A DNA stretch of 64,000 nt from Physella acuta (Eukaryota > Mollusca > Gastropoda > Physidae): the NCBI RefSeq assembly GCF_028476545.1, contig NW_026731979.1, forward strand, positions 1-64,000, given 5' to 3'. Both the position numbers and the translations under genes were made by a program. Positions within the stretch are counted from its first letter, which is position 1; every line of letters starts with the position of its first letter. The notes beneath the pieces are model-generated. The model had not been told where the DNA came from, searched no databases, and saw only the letters and a list, made by a program, of their open reading frames with translations. Shown here piece after piece: positions 44,181 through 54,994 of this stretch.

Positions 44181-45577
44181 TTTGACTGTGAAAAGATTTA
44201 TTTAATCCTCTAAAGAAATAAGTTGGTACCTAATCTTTAAGTATGTTTTGAGTGGCCCTCGTTCAAGTTAATAAGACTTGAGACAGGATGTTTTCCACAA
44301 GGGACTTAAAGGCTAGTTAGCCTTATCTAGATCTAGCAACAACAACAAAGATACCTGTAAAGCAAAAACAAGATAAATTGTTAAAATCGGAAAGAAAAAT
44401 AATTACAAGTAAACAATGGTAAACTGGGTTTCTTTAGATAAGACGTTACAATGATAAATTTTAACATTTTATAAATTAATAGTAGATTTAGGCCTATAAA
44501 CAAAATATGATATGATATAGCAAAACCATAAATTGTAAACAAATTATGTAAGACTTACTGTAACATATTTTAAAATGTGTAGGCCTAGCATTTAGTTACA
44601 TTAGTGCCAATTAAATCTACATTCTAGGCTATACTATATTATTTATTAGGTAATTAATTAATAATTAATAAGCTGTCACTATCATCATATACTCATAGGC
44701 CTAAATTTTGATCTCTAGGCCTAATCTAAAAAAATATTAAGATTTCTATTTAAGACACAGCAGTGTGGGTACATCTAGGCTCACTGGCAGACATAATAAA
44801 CACACAAACTAGGTTCCTAGGGGCTCAACACATGGTTGATAAATGTTTTGATACGATGATGCAATGCCCTACCAACAACGTGAGCCTAGTAAAACAGATC
44901 TTAAGATAGCCACTCCCATTAAAAACAGGCCAGTGTGGCTTCTCACATTTCTATAATACACCCTCACGCCAATTAATAAATTAATTTTGTAGGCCCTTAT
45001 TAATTTTTTGCATCTGAACTCTAATAATAGATTATTATCTCAGTTTCCCATTTTTTGATAGCTGCTTGGCTTACTAGAATTAGACTCTAGACTAGATTAA
45101 ATTTAAGTGTAGTTAGTTAAGAATAGAATCTAGGCCAAATTATTTTTATGGCAGGCCTAGTCTGGTTCTCTTCAAATAAGAGAAATTCCCAATATGAAAT
45201 TACAATTGAATTATCGTTCCTAGACTAGATTCTAGATCTATCATTCATCTTTATCATTATAAACATATTGTGTAGCTGATTCTAGATATGACTGAATAGA
45301 CTTGATTCTTATCTGGTAGATCTAGATTAGATCTAGATTTCTAGCTCTAGAATCTAGGTGGCTGACTGTGTAGTTAGGTCTCAGTTCAGGCACATGGCGA
45401 ATCCTAGTTTTGTTTTCGCGATGTGGGTTAAATTTAAATAATAGACAAATTGTTTAATGTTTGTTTACTTTTTTATTGTCTACGACACGGAAAAACGAAA
45501 AGTGAGAGTAAAAAGAAAAAAAAATTAGATCTAGATAACAAAACATTCTATTGGTTAATTCTTGGACTAAAACTTAC
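44181..45577 (-). other. 5' intron of the exon 1a transcript
   Basis: AT-rich, with clusters of TCTAGATCTAGA words at 45.2-45.4 kb. A CARE-type word TGATGCAAT lies at 44857-44865. No coding signal is seen. Confidence 0.4.
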
Positions 45578-45700
45578 CGGTATCCTATGTTTGTATTTTT
45601 TCAGACCATGCTTTTAGTTGACTTGTCACTACCTGCTAGTGAATCCCCGGAAGCAAGTAAGGCCCACGCATGAGTTTCAAGTAAATCACAACGTGGTGTT
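45578..45700 (-). promoter_or_regulatory. probable untranslated first exon and promoter side of SLC7 exon 1a
   Basis: On the minus strand a strong donor GGATACCG|GTAAGTTTTA lies at 45578/45577, in position to splice to the acceptor just before the exon 1a ATG. Just upstream, at 45715-45723, is TCACGTGAC, the core of the E-box bound by MiT/TFE factors. The surrounding 45.6-45.8 kb is richer in CpG than its neighbours. The transcription start is not determined. Confidence 0.35.
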
Positions 45701-46238
45701 GCTCGCTTGTGTAATCACGTGACCAAGCCCTGGGCTAAAAAATCCATGTTCCGGGTGTTGTGGAGGGGCGGTAGCCCACGCGAAAACAAGAAGCCTATTT
45801 CTCAACACACACAAAAATTAAAACTAGCTTTCAAAAATAGACCTACAATGTAAATCTATCTTGTTATTTCATTAAATAAAATAGCTTCAGGCATAAAAGT
45901 AGGCCTATCATCTAGTGTGAAGATCTAAAGAAATTTTAAAGAACAAAAATGAAAATCCCAATGTTTAGTAGGTCTAAAATTTTACTTTATTTTAGCTCCT
46001 TTTTTTAACATATTAAATAATCTTTGACTGTTAAACTGCTGAGCTTCTGGGATTAAATTAATCAATTTTAGTTAAAAGAAGTGGCGTCGCTAGGACGGGC
46101 GTAAACCGGCAAGGTAAGCTCTGTGGGTCACTATGTCACCACACCAGAGGCGTAGCGACCGACCCCGGGGCGAATTTTCGATTTTTGCTACCTCACCCCC
46201 AGTTTTATATGGTTATACCGTTATTCACATGTGTGAAT

Positions 46239-46478
46239 CAGAGGCGTAGCGAGGGGGCGGGAGACATATGTCCCCGGGCGCCGACCTTAGGGGGGCGCCA
46301 AATTGAAAGTTTGAGGGGGGTGGGTGCAAATCGAAAGTTTGAGGGGGGGGGTGCAAATGAAAAGTTTGAGGGGGTGGTGCAAATCGAAAGTTTGAGGGGC
46401 GGGTGCAAATGAAAAGTTCGAGGGGGGTGCGAATCGAAAGTTTGTTCCCGGGCGCCGGGAAGGGTCGCTACGCCTCTG
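46239..46478. mobile_element. hAT-type MITE, CAGAGGCGTAGCGA family
   Basis: This 240-bp element has inverted ends CAGAGGCGTAGCGA and TCGCTACGCCTCTG. It is flanked by a perfect 8-bp duplication GTGTGAAT (46231-46238 and 46479-46486). The interior is a stack of short G-rich GTGCAAATCGAAAGTTTGA repeats. A loose fragment of the same family lies at 46143-46200. Confidence 0.9.
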
Positions 46479-46633
46479 GTGTGAATAAGCGCCCCCCCCC
46501 CCCCCCCCACCATTTAAAAAGGTCGGGACGCTTTTTAACTATTCACGTTTATTATAGTGGTGTCACACAATTCACATTAAATAAGTCCGTAAAACCAAAT
46601 AGTCTTTTTTTTTTTTTAATTTAAACAGTAGGC

Positions 46634-46799
46634 CAGAGTTTCTTCCAGGCATCCGTCCCTCCCACCCCCACCCCACTCCGAAGAAAGTCTACCCCCCCCC
46701 CCCCCGGAACCAAATGGAATTTATATAGAAAAAATATACTTTTACCAGGTTTTATCAAGTGCCCCCACACCCGGAGAGAACAGTCTGGAAGAAACACTG
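46634..46799. mobile_element. hAT-type MITE, CAGWGTTTCTTCCAG family
   Basis: The ends are CAGAGTTTCTTCCAG and CTGGAAGAAACACTG. The flanks CAGTAGGC (46626-46633) and CAGTAGGT (46800-46807) match at 7 of 8 bases. The interior shares TATACTTTTACCAG with the copy at 735-941. Confidence 0.85.
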
Positions 46800-47349
46800 C
46801 AGTAGGTCTACTATAAGGGATGTATGTATGCTACATAAATACGTCATACACTTTACGAAGTTGAAACTATTTAATGGTTGGTATGATGTGAGATTTATTT
46901 TTGCATTTTAAAGGTGAAAAACACTTATTTTCGTTCGAATTATAATTATTGGAAGGTGGTGGGGGGGGGGGGGGGGTAGCAGAATTGTGACTCATTTTAT
47001 AGAAGAGTGTGGAGGGGGGGGAGGGCTTGCTTTTTGTGACGATGGGAGAGTGAGATGTTTCAGTCGTTATTTATAGACGACCCGCGGCGCCCCCCCCCCC
47101 CCCCCCCATGCACAGCATTTCACACGGGTGATAATAAACCGATAAAGAGGTCAAGGGCTACGACGATAGATAGGGTCCTCGTGATTATACCAACAGCTGT
47201 TTATAAGTCATTTTATTTTAAAATCATTGTACTTGTAGTCTACCTATTATAAAACCGCAGTGGAAGAGGATCCAGGTCGCATTGCTCTTGAAAAAATTCC
47301 AATGCATAGTGCCTTGATTTTTATATATGCTTTTATTGTTCGTCTAGGG

Positions 47350-47706
47350 CAGGGGTTCCCAACCTTTTTTTTACTCTAGAGCACATTCTAAAATATCGGT
47401 AGGGTGGCGGGCACTACCTATTTTAAATCGACAAACTCCTTCCAGAGGCGTAGCGACCCTTCCCGTCACCCGGGGACAAAACTTTCGATTTGCACCCCCC
47501 ATCTCAAACTTTCGATTTGCACCCCGCCCCCTCAAATTTTCGATTTGCATCCCCCCCCCCCCTCAAACTTTCGATTTCCATCCCCTTCAACCTTTCAATA
47601 ATGTTTATGAAAAAAATTCTGTCTCTATCGAATAGTGAGAGGCGGGCACATACGAATCGTTCGGCGGGCGCCATGGCGCCCGCGGGCACGGGGATGGGAA
47701 CCCCTG
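47350..47706. mobile_element. hAT-type MITE with a second MITE nested inside
   Basis: The outer ends CAGGGGTTCCCAACC and GATGGGAACCCCTG are flanked by a perfect 8-bp duplication GTCTAGGG (47342-47349 and 47707-47714). A partial CAGAGGCGTAGCGACC element with C-rich AAACTTTCGATTTGCA repeats sits inside at about 47443-47600, so it inserted later. Confidence 0.88.
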
Positions 47707-47821
47707 GTCTAGGGCCTATTTTTTAAATGTGTTTTCTTACAGTCCTATATAATAATTTCATACTGAAAATTCTTCGTCGGTAATTACATTTTACATTATA
47801 GATCCATATTCTATATGCGCA

Positions 47822-47940
47822 CTGTGTTTCTTTCAGACTTTTATTTCTCTCAGGGAGGAGTGTGACGGACTAAATTTTCCGGGTAACGGACATCATATTT
47901 CGTTCGTCCCGAGGTGGGGGGGGGGGGGATGTGTGAAAAA
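47822..47940. mobile_element. hAT-type MITE fragment, GTGTTTCTTTCAG family
   Basis: A left-end match (CTGTGTTTCTTTCAGACTTTT) and a G-rich tail are present. The right end was not found. Confidence 0.5.
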
Positions 47941-48117
47941 ACCCACTCTGAACCAAATCTTAAAATACAAGCCTAAATCTGCTTCTACCACCTTTATTAC
48001 AGTTTTTCATTTCTAATTTCAAAAACCGTAAGTCAAAACTTCATTTCTTGAAGGCCTATCTGTTTTGAAAAAAAAAATACTTCCAGAATACGTGTCAACA
48101 TGTTAATGTTATGCAGC

Positions 48118-48350
48118 AGATGACCCGTTGACTCCCCATTTCAGCCTGTTTTTCTCTCTGGATTTGCTTCCAGTGCCTTTGTCCATCTAAGAACAAATTA
48201 CAAGACAGCAGTTGTTTTTATTTTTAAAGCAACCCACCACGTTCCCAACTATCGAGCCTAATATGTTCGAGGGTTTGAACTCAGGACATTTAAAAACCAG
48301 CCATAAAAAACCCATAAGCTATACCGGCCCGACCTCGCCGACCCCTCCCG
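48118..48350 (-). mobile_element. dimeric SINE (family A), truncated copy
   Basis: It matches the left unit of the copies at 3772 and 7731 (TTTCAGCCTGTTTTTCTCTC, GGATTTGCTTCCA, TTTGTCCA) and ends in CCGACCTCGCCGACCCCTCCC. Confidence 0.65.
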
Positions 48351-48708
48351 ACTTCCAGATCATGCACATTTTCACTGAAGTTTGCAGCCGACTTTGACAG
48401 CAACGTGTTGCATTGTCAGGTACGATTACATATGTGCATGAGGGAGCCGAAAAGTGCTCGATACTTTAAAAATGCATACATTTATAAAGGTAAACAATAA
48501 AAGCCCTACAGGTAATTTGCGAAAATCAATTGTTTCGGGGAAATATGTTTTATGATGCAACAATATATATGTAGTCATTCTTTGTTCACGTCTAGAAATG
48601 CTCGATTTTTAGAAAACAAAAATCCCCTCGCGTATTTTTTTCGCACAATTTCCCTTAGCGCATCTTTCCGTTGCGCATTTCCGCTCATACTTTCAGGTAT
48701 ATCTTCTT

Positions 48709-48946
48709 TCAGGTAAATGTGTGTTGGGGGGGGGGGGGGGGCTGAAGAACGTCTACCACCCCCCGAACGAAATATAATTTATATAAAAAAATATATATAA
48801 ATATATACTTATATATAAAAAATATACTTTTACCCATGGTCCGCCCCCACTCAAAAATTTAATTAATCCGCCCCCTTCCTCCGAAAATTTCAATTACACC
48901 GCCGCCCCCCCCCCCCCCCCCCCGGAGAAAAAACTGAAAGAAACAA
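48709..48946. mobile_element. hAT-type MITE relative, CTTTCAG ends
   Basis: The arms CTTCTTTCAGGTAAATG and CTGAAAGAAACA, long G and C runs and the TATACTTTTACC centre mark a diverged member of the TTTCTTCCAG family. No clean target duplication was seen. Confidence 0.5.
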
Positions 48947-49590
48947 AGGGGTGGTGGGAGACACCATGAATTACTACAGCTCGCGACACCCGGCATAGTG
49001 ACGCCACTGGCTGGGGCTTTTAACGTTGAAATTTCTTGTACTGTATTACAGCTTTTAACCAAGTGCACCTAGATGGGAGATAATGCAGATACTGAGTAAA
49101 GGGACACAATTTTTTGTGAGAGGAAATTGAAGATTTTTTCCACTCCAATTTTGTAGTGTTCAAACAATCCTTTCTTTAAGAGTTATGGCGCTTAGACAAA
49201 AAAAGTCAGTCAAAAAATCTTGTGTGCTGAGTTTGTTTGTTTGGTTTTTGCAGCTTGTCGCCAGTGTTTGAAGAGTGTGTGTTTCGGACATGTTTGAGGT
49301 GTGTTTGGTGGCTGAAGCCGTGCGCTCTCTTGGGATTTTTCAGCGCATACGAGTTGGCGCAGCCAGCGGATGTTTGCTTACGTCCCTTGACAGTAGCGTG
49401 AGAAATTGGTAACTCTACAGTCATAAAGTGAACAAAATTAAAGAAAAAAAAAACTTTCTACTTTCCCGCATAATTTAATTATTATTAAAATGTGTAGATA
49501 GGGAACAATTTGGAGAAGGCAAATTTTAATTTAAAAAAAATGTATCCGAGTTTTTTCTTTCAGAAAACACCTCAACAACCTGTCAACGTC
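48947..49590. other. intergenic, no gene seen
   Basis: The short minus frames here lack splice support or recognisable motifs. Confidence 0.35.
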
Positions 49591-49880
49591 ACCATCATAA
49601 TCATTTCCCGTTCGTGCACAAGACACATGGGGAAGATGAAGTAGAGTTTATCTTCTTCAGAGACCTCGGCATATGAAGGATTGTGTGTGTTACATTATGT
49701 CTGTAGTTAATGTAACAGTGTGGTCAGCACTATGCACTGCCGCCTTTGTTTCCCTAACGTGTGTTAGGTACGCATCAGAGCTGGGTGGACTCAGGGAGGT
49801 TCTACTTATTTGACCCCGGATTCGAACTCAAGATTCTCGGGTTAACAGGCTAGCTCTCTACCGCTAGGCAACGTAGAATG
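49591..49880 (-). mobile_element. tRNA-headed SINE (family B) with a small internal insertion
   Basis: It carries TTCCCGTTCGTGCACAAGAC, AAGATGAAGTAGAGTTTATC, CGCATCAGAGCTGGGTGGAC and the minus head ending CTCTACCGCTAGGCAACG. About 40 extra bases (TTGTGTGTGTTACATTATGT and following) interrupt the body near 49.7 kb. Confidence 0.78.
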
Positions 49881-50205
49881 TGTATAAGGTCAGCTTTGCG
49901 CCTAGCTTACGTTGCACAAAACATTACATATGCATTTGATAGGGCTAAAAAAGATCTTTATTGCTACACCCTCCACCAACTTACACAATTTTAACCGCTG
50001 CAATTTAAAAAAAAAAAAAAAAATTAATGAAGCGTTCTATTTCACAGATTGCTCATTTTGCTGATAATTGGGCTAAGCCTACTGTGACCTTGATATTAAT
50101 AATTTTATTAGCTATTTCTTACGCGAGACTTGCACACACACACATACACACACATATAATTATATATGAGCCAATATATGTAACGTATATATAGGCCCAG
50201 TAGCG

Positions 50206-50265
50206 TAGCGAGGGGTGAGGGCGGGGACATATGTCCCCGGGCGCCGACCTTAGGGAGCGCTAACA
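50206..50265. mobile_element. hAT-type MITE end fragment, CAGTAGCGTAGCGAGG
   Basis: It matches the left end and the GACATATGTCCCCGGGCGCC block of the element at 46239-46478. Confidence 0.65.
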
Positions 50266-50284
50266 TGGGTGGGAAAAATAAATA

Positions 50285-50402
50285 TTTTGTTGTATTGTGA
50301 TGTAAGGCGTAGGGTGGTTGGTCCATTTTGTTGTATTATGATGTAAGGCGTAGGGTGGTTGGTCATTTTGTTGTATTGTGATGTAAGGCGTAGGGTGGTT
50401 GA
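50285..50402. repeat. 41-bp tandem repeat, three copies
   Basis: TTTTGTTGTATTGTGATGTA plus AGGCGTAGGGTGGTTGGTC is repeated three times with minor changes. Confidence 0.9.
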
Positions 50403-52065
50403 ATGGAGCAATGAACTGCCTTTTTAGATTTATTTTTGTTTGATTTCACCCCCCCCCCCCTCCCCCCACAATCAATTTAGAACGAAAGGGTAGAAGGCTA
50501 ACACAGGGAGATTCAAGGGTCGTTTACAAATTATATCATGCTTTTTAATAGATTAAAAAATTGATTTATCCTTAATTAAATAATACTTTTTATAAAAATG
50601 CGACATTCATTGTAGATGTGCTGATATAAGTAATAATTAAATTAAGTACTGAGGGCAGTAGAAGGGGAATAACTTAGGAAAAAGACAAGAAGAGTTATGG
50701 GGAATGGAAAGAACCATTTTTCAGATTTCAAGAATTGTATTTTGTATGCCTGTTCTACACTTTTAAACATTGAATTTAAAAAGCCAAAAATCAGAAATGG
50801 TCTCATTATTACAATGTTTCCCAATATCAGTAAAAAAAAAATACATTAGTCTTGACTTTCGATGCTGCAATTACATATATTTATAAAAAAAATTAATTGA
50901 ACACACAACGACAGAATTTTTAATTTTTATTAAACTAATTTCATTTTCATTGATAAAACAGTTAGCTGTTAGCCAGTATAAGATGGTGAAAGTTGTTAGA
51001 GGGACACAACCAAAATTATGTATTATTTACTTTCTCTTGCACAGTTCTTTCCCTTTTTATCTTGTTGATAAAGGGAGTGTACAGTGATATTGCACGATCC
51101 TGGTAAATAATACTGGTTGTTTCCCCTTCTTATTCACAATCGGAATTCTAGTTTACTTAGTCCTACAGTTTTATTAGAATGGTAAAATGTATTTTGGGCA
51201 GCAATGAAAGGGAGAATATCAAGCTCAACTTAGCATATCAAAGAGTGTTTCTAGTACACCTTCGAAACGAGTAATGTTTATTCTATCCTTTTGAGCTATG
51301 TAAATTAGTTTTGACGAAATCTAGATGTTAATTGTTTGAATTTTTTATTGCTTGCATGACAGGTTAGTAGCAGATTACTTGATGGTTTGTGTGGTTTAGA
51401 TGGTGAGTCTGGTTAAATTAAGTGTGTTTAATCGGTATTTCAATTTCATGAAGTAAGTATTTTGTTTCCTTTAATAAATCAATAATAAAGGAGTAATTTT
51501 ACCTGTGATAAACCCGTCATATTTTTTGAATTGTTATCAGGGGATACTACTCTTATTCAAATTTTAAAAAAAACTTTGCTGGTATCCTTAGCCTTTGACT
51601 GTGTTGAAATTATGAAATAGATTCTAAATCTAGAAAACGTTATCAATATTTGGTGTAAAATTACTTAAAAAAATGGTAGGTCTCTTTTTTATAGGGCCTA
51701 CTGGATTATAACGTCATTGTTACATTATAGTAGGTATTCTAAATGAGCCGAAAAATTTAAGCCGGTTTTAAAAAATTTTGGTCGCGTTGCGGCATCGCGC
51801 GGCGGTCCGACCCCATAACACATACGCAACTAGAAACCACTGATTTAGAAAGAAGAATGGTAGCTCTGTAAGATGGTATAACTTTACCAGCTGTATAATA
51901 TAATTAAATGCTAAAAATGTTCAATTTAAAATTTTAAAATGATTTTTTTCCATGAAAAAATAATTTTACAGCCGCCAAAGTTGTATATTCCGAAAGGGCA
52001 TCCAATTTGCCATAAACCTGTTACGATTTAATGAACACTCCATGTATGGGGTCGGACCGCAGTAA
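50403..52065. other. intergenic region before the unknown transcript
   Basis: AT-rich sequence without a recognised gene. It includes two ATG|GT donor-like words (51400-51402 followed by GTGAGT, and 51673-51675 followed by GTAGGT) that could end the start-codon exon of PPIL3. A CpG-bearing stretch (about 51.78-52.22 kb) may be a promoter. Confidence 0.3.
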
Positions 52066-54190
52066 ATGAAACCAATGTATACAAATCGCGACGACCCGCT
52101 TCTAAATTTCGCCGGCCTGAGTCAAGATTTTGTTGAATTCCGGAACACCCGACCTCGGTTCAGAGCAAGATTTTGTGTTTATTCGTTGATTACAGTGGAT
52201 TTAAAAGCACGTGCAGGTAAGTTGAATGCACATTATATTACTAGCTATATTTTATTTATTTATGATTAACTGCCGCTTTAATACATTTGAATATTAGTGT
52301 CCGCTTATCGGTAATTGCTCCACGCTTAAAAAAAAAATTTCCAAAAAATTATCTAGCCTTTTTTAAAAGTCAGTTGTATTTAATTTATGGTCACTGAAAT
52401 AAAAAAGGAATGCACAGTTAAATCAAAAAGATGTTTAAAAGGATGATAGAATTTAATTTGTTTTAGTAAATTATGTTAGTTAATAACATCGGCCGATTAA
52501 ACTATCAATATTTTGTCGATATTTCAAGCCGATTGTCCGCCATGTTTTTTTTTACTTTCTCGTAGTGTTGGGTTCAACTATTATATTACCGCAGCGGTTA
52601 ACAGCATACTTTCAATTTATTGTAGCATTGTTTTTTTTTGTCTTTCCTAGTTTCATAGTTAACTATTCTATATATGTGCAGTAGTTACATTAAATTTTAG
52701 AATATTACGATCTTTTACATTTTTTATCTCTAGATTTATTGTAAAGACGACTTAAAATAAAATGTAGCCCCCCTTCCATAATAGTTTAGTCCAAAGTTGT
52801 TTCTAGATTTAGTCTAGATCTACTTAGATTAGTTAGATTCACTATTGCTTTCATGTTAATATTTAGATCTAGTAGTAGAACTATCTAAAGTGCTTACATT
52901 TAATATCTAAAAAGCATTGAGCAGCCTTACTTTTAATATTATTATTATTCTATTTACAGAGCAAGATATTAGCATAAAAGAAAGGGGAAACTCATTGGCC
53001 TACCAAAAATTTTGTATTGTTGTGAAAGCAACAACAGGACTCCTGAATACTTTTGAAGGAAACCATATGTCAAATATTAGTATTGTATGCACTTTGCTTA
53101 GGCCTATTATTTATGATGTAATGTTACATGATTGATATCTAAGTTGGTATAAAGATATACAGGCCTGCTATATAAGTCAGTATATTTGAAATGCTAATTA
53201 ATTGTTTTTATTCACAGACATTTTCTATACTCTGGACCAATGGAAGGATCCCTTACTAGATTCCATAATTTGATCTGTAACCTTGAAGAAGACAAACTCA
53301 ACCAGGATATTGACTATTAATTACAATGCTACCCAACATCATAGAGAACTTTCCCAATCAGGATATTGACCTGTCTTTTTGAACCTGCTCTAAGATTTCT
53401 GATAATTGTATAAGTTAGGACCTAGACATTTCCAGAAGTTGACTTTGATCAATAACTAACTAGAAGAAATAAATATACTAGTAACAAGTAAATTTATGCT
53501 GAACAAGTCACGATTAGGAACCAGAGTAACAAAACTAGATAAACATCACAACTCTATTAGGGTAATTTAAAAAGAATTTCAGTTTAATTAGTTATCTTAC
53601 TTCGTCAGTTTTTAAAATGCATGGAATTTCTTTTTATTATAGTATATAAGTAAAGAAGTAGTATAGTTATTTAGTTTTTTATAACAAAGTAATGCTAACA
53701 TGTTTCCTACACAATTTATATTACTTTCTTAAAAGTAAGAACACTTTTTGCAAGATGTTAGGTAATGAAAATTCTTGATTTTGGGCGTTAAGGAAGGATG
53801 CCTTGTATTGTTTTGCAGAATGATTATTTTATGTCTCTGTGTTTATTATATATTAAGAACATCATGTGCTTTAAGTTAATGTAAAATTTATTAAGATACC
53901 TTACTTAAATATTTTTTAATAATTTTTTTAAAAAGGATGAAATTTCTAATTTTTATAAACTGACCTTGCTGAATCTGGTCTCGCTAATTACTTTCTTTAT
54001 TAATTCTTTACCTGCTTATTTTATATTAACATGGTTTGAATTTCCTTTCTTAGAACATTTATATTATTAATGTGGCTTAATTAGTTTATTTTCTATGATT
54101 TTTTAAAAATGACTGTAAATTAACTTTTTGTCTCCCTTTTTGTACTTCGGTAAAATTGTGCTTTGGCTCATTTTTATGTGAATAAATTTT
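52066..54190 (+). CDS. possible small spliced gene of unknown function
   Basis: A plus-strand frame begins at 52066 (MKPMYTNRDDPLL...) and reaches a good donor GTGCAG|GTAAGTTG at 52216. It continues in phase after an acceptor (TATTTACAG) at 52960 into EQDISIKERGNSLAYQ.... From there either the frame runs to a stop near 53135, or a donor at about 53117 joins an exon at 53218 that adds a dozen residues to TAG at 53257-53259. A long untranslated tail could end at the AATAAA at 54181. I recognise no domain. It might equally be a non-coding RNA or upstream exons of PPIL3, although no in-frame ATG links it to PPIL3. Confidence 0.28.
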
Positions 54191-54994
54191 CTATTTATAT
54201 CTGTCTGACTACCTTGAAAAAAATTGGGTTTGCTATTTGTATTACTGGCTGTGTGTGCAAGAAATTTGAGAGTTCTAACTTAGTTATTGTAGAAGTTAGT
54301 AGGGGTCTCAAATAGACCCTTTACTGTTCAAAAAGCGAACGCATTTTTTGAGTTTTAAAAAATTCATAACTTTTTTAAAAATGGACATACATCAATAAAT
54401 TTGGTGTTTCTGTTCTGATGAAAACAGTCTCTATCAGGTGGAAGTGTTAAATTTTATTTAATTTCATTATAAAAATTTCATTTTGAATACCTAATTATAG
54501 CGCAATTTATTTATAAGGCTTTACTCCCCCGCCGCTTTACTAGATTCTACTAGCCGTACTGTGTACTAGGCTTTAGTAATGTAGTTTCAGCCTACTTTAC
54601 TACTTTTTGTTTTTAAAAAAATCACCATGATGATGATTCTCTAGCATAAAATAATAAATTTTTTTCTCAGTTATTTAAGCTAGATCTACTCTACTACGCT
54701 AGGAAGTAGCATACAAAATTTAATTTTTTTAAAGTATTTTACCCTGAAACTGAAACCTATGAGTTAGCTAGCAGAGAATCCCTGCTTTCTTCTACTGATA
54801 CCAAATTTATATTTCTATCTTATGTAAAATAATTATTAATAAGCCTAGAACTTGATAAAACAATTGTTTTCCTTGTTTCAATAAATGAATAATAGGCTTT
54901 ATAATTTTGATTTGTTTCTGTCAGTTTTAACAGTAAAAAAACTAGCAGATTAAGACTCAATTAAGAGAGAATGTAACTTAACTTTCTTTAATAG
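54191..54994. other. region upstream of the first certain PPIL3 exon
   Basis: AT-rich, with no recognised exon, repeat or RNA gene. Confidence 0.35.

Noticed and set aside
51775-51830. CpG-rich patch considered as a CpG island promoter
   Set aside because: Too short and followed by no clear first exon. It is kept only as a weak hint for the unknown transcript.
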